Origin: Pseudomonadota bacterium
Lineage (GTDB): Bacteria; Pseudomonadota; Gammaproteobacteria; Burkholderiales; Gallionellaceae
Reading direction: 5' to 3'
NCBI GenBank assembly: GCA_021781695.1
Contig: JAJXWG010000001.1
Location: forward strand, 32,966 to 40,611
Length of the DNA stretch: 7,646 bases
Shown: piece after piece, positions 7,317-7,646 of the stretch
Numbering within the stretch: the stretch's first letter is position 1
How the letters are laid out: the number at the start of each line of letters is the position of its first letter
The notes under the pieces: generated by a model
Told to the model about the DNA's origin: nothing
The model's input: the letters and a program-made list of their open reading frames with translations, nothing else
Databases searched by the model: none
Position numbers and translations under genes: made by a program

Positions 7317-7394
7317 CCCATCATCTGTGCGACGCCCACCGCGCAGCACTGCGGCGGAATTGGAATGGCCAGGATAGATGCCGATGATGTTCAT
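7311..7394 (-). CDS. Micro-ORF, 27 residues, resembling a carbamoyltransferase N-terminus (possible remnant)
   Basis: Not a confident gene. It begins MNIIGIYPGHSNSAAVLRGG, which resembles the first residues of NodU/CmcH-type carbamoyltransferases (pattern: I-x-G-I-x-x-G-H-x-x-S-A-A-x-L-x-x-G). It then runs into RRTDDG-L and stops, overlapping the last 6 bases of convergent mutY. AGGAA lies 8 bases before the ATG and the start is 9 bases after the stop of the 33-residue ORF, so the two could be read together. A full carbamoyltransferase is several hundred residues, so if the resemblance is real this is a stump left by a deletion or rearrangement at the mutY end. Chance resemblance over about 20 residues is a serious alternative. 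Confidence 0.25.
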   Translation of the reverse strand: MNIIGIYPGHSNSAAVLRGGRRTDDGL

Positions 7395-7403
7395 GAAAAT
7401 TTC

Positions 7404-7505
7404 CTATTGTGGTTTCGATTGAACATGATCGATCTGTTCGCCGCGTTCAGCATATGCCATGCTTTGGACAGCCAGCAGAAAAAACAGCAACAGAATTCTC
7501 TTCAT
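7404..7505 (-). CDS. Micro-ORF, 33-residue putative secreted peptide
   Basis: Unrecognised. The reading frame opens MKRILLLFFLLAVQSMAYA, a textbook Sec signal peptide: basic start, hydrophobic core, A-Y-A before a probable cleavage. It leaves a mature peptide of 14 residues, ERGEQIDHVQSKPQ, ending at TAG. A weak ribosome site (AGGGA) lies about 8 bases before the ATG. There is no cysteine for lipidation or disulfides. It could be a true tiny secreted peptide, or the front end of a larger exported protein whose remainder has been lost, since the 27-residue ORF directly downstream also looks truncated. No promoter is evident in the 40 bases between it and the hairpin at 7546-7565. Confidence 0.35.
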   Translation of the reverse strand: MKRILLLFFLLAVQSMAYAERGEQIDHVQSKPQ

Positions 7506-7545
7506 GCGGATATCCCTGACGGGTTGCTGATGGTGGCGAGTTTAA

Positions 7546-7565
7546 GGCGCTGCTCATGCAGCGCC
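7546..7565 (-). terminator. Perfect 8-bp hairpin, possible terminator of a gene entering from the right
   Basis: GGCGCTGC, loop TCAT, GCAGCGCC: a perfect GC-rich stem. On the - strand it is followed by TTAAACT, a partial T-rich tail; on the + strand it is followed by tgtgag, with no T-run. It would fit the end of a - strand gene extending beyond the right edge, in which stops occur at 7581-7583 and 7577-7579 in two frames. Neither C-terminal stretch is recognisable, so the gene itself is not called. Confidence 0.4.
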
Positions 7566-7646
7566 TGTGAGACAAGCTATTCATATGGCGATGCTGATGA
7601 ACTGCTGGTGCCTCGATTCGCATTGGTGCGTGCATGCTTGCTTGAC

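Noticed and set aside
7335..7356. GC-rich palindrome (CGCAG/CTGCG) after mutY as a terminator
   Set aside because: The perfect stem has only a two-base loop, the alternative stem is just four pairs, and no T-run follows on either strand.
7447..7635. 62-codon open frame on the - strand at the right end
   Set aside because: It reads through the hairpin at 7546-7565 and overlaps the signal-peptide ORF in another frame; composition is His/Ser/Pro-rich without any recognisable feature.
7530..7646. 39-codon + strand frame open to the right edge (begins MVASLRRCSC)
   Set aside because: No Shine-Dalgarno, contains the hairpin inside its coding part, and no recognisable homology.
1..7646. CRISPR arrays, tRNA or rRNA genes, phage or defence genes
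   Set aside because: No regularly spaced repeats, no cloverleaf-like or rRNA-like sequence, and all large frames are explained by pilus, DUF2721 and mutY genes.

Overview
The window carries the 3' part of a type IV pilus minor-pilin operon on the + strand, then a short converging membrane-protein gene, then the DNA-repair gene mutY, and ends in about 330 bases with no confidently identified gene. The gene order fimT-pilV-pilW-pilX-pilY1, the sequence style of each protein, and a moderate GC content (judged by eye) suggest a Gram-negative proteobacterium, most likely a betaproteobacterium. This is inference from family resemblance; no ribosomal RNA or other taxonomic marker is present.

Region 1 (1-5622, + strand): five tightly packed genes. 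They are a 5'-truncated FimT/GspH-type minor pilin, PilV, PilW and PilX, each with a prepilin-type N-terminus where visible, and PilY1, the large secreted tip protein. pilV/pilW and pilW/pilX overlap by ATGA, pilV starts one base after fimT stops, and pilY1 follows pilX by 10 bases with the only clear Shine-Dalgarno of the set. The minor pilins are expected to form the priming complex at the pilus tip that carries PilY1. PilW, PilX and PilY1 each contain a DxNxDxxxD calcium-type loop, and the PilY1 von Willebrand A domain has an eroded metal site. No major-pilin-like pilE follows pilY1.

Region 2 (5617-5726): pilY1 ends inside the left copy of a short direct repeat (CTAG, extendable to CACTAG). 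The repeats flank a roughly 69-bp element with imperfect 18-bp terminal inverted repeats and a central GC-rich hairpin. It looks like a tiny non-autonomous transposon (MITE) that landed on the pilY1 stop codon and may now act as a bidirectional terminator.

Region 3 (5727-7316): a DUF2721-type three-helix membrane protein on the - strand and mutY, the A/G-specific adenine glycosylase, on the + strand. They diverge from a 111-bp spacer with a perfect TATAAT box facing mutY. All MutY catalytic and iron-sulfur residues are present.

Region 4 (7317-7646): no confident gene. On the - strand there are two tandem micro-ORFs. The upstream one encodes 33 residues, mostly a signal peptide. The downstream one encodes 27 residues whose start resembles the N-terminus of NodU/CmcH-type carbamoyltransferases. 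Upstream of both is an 8-bp perfect hairpin that could terminate a gene entering from the right edge.
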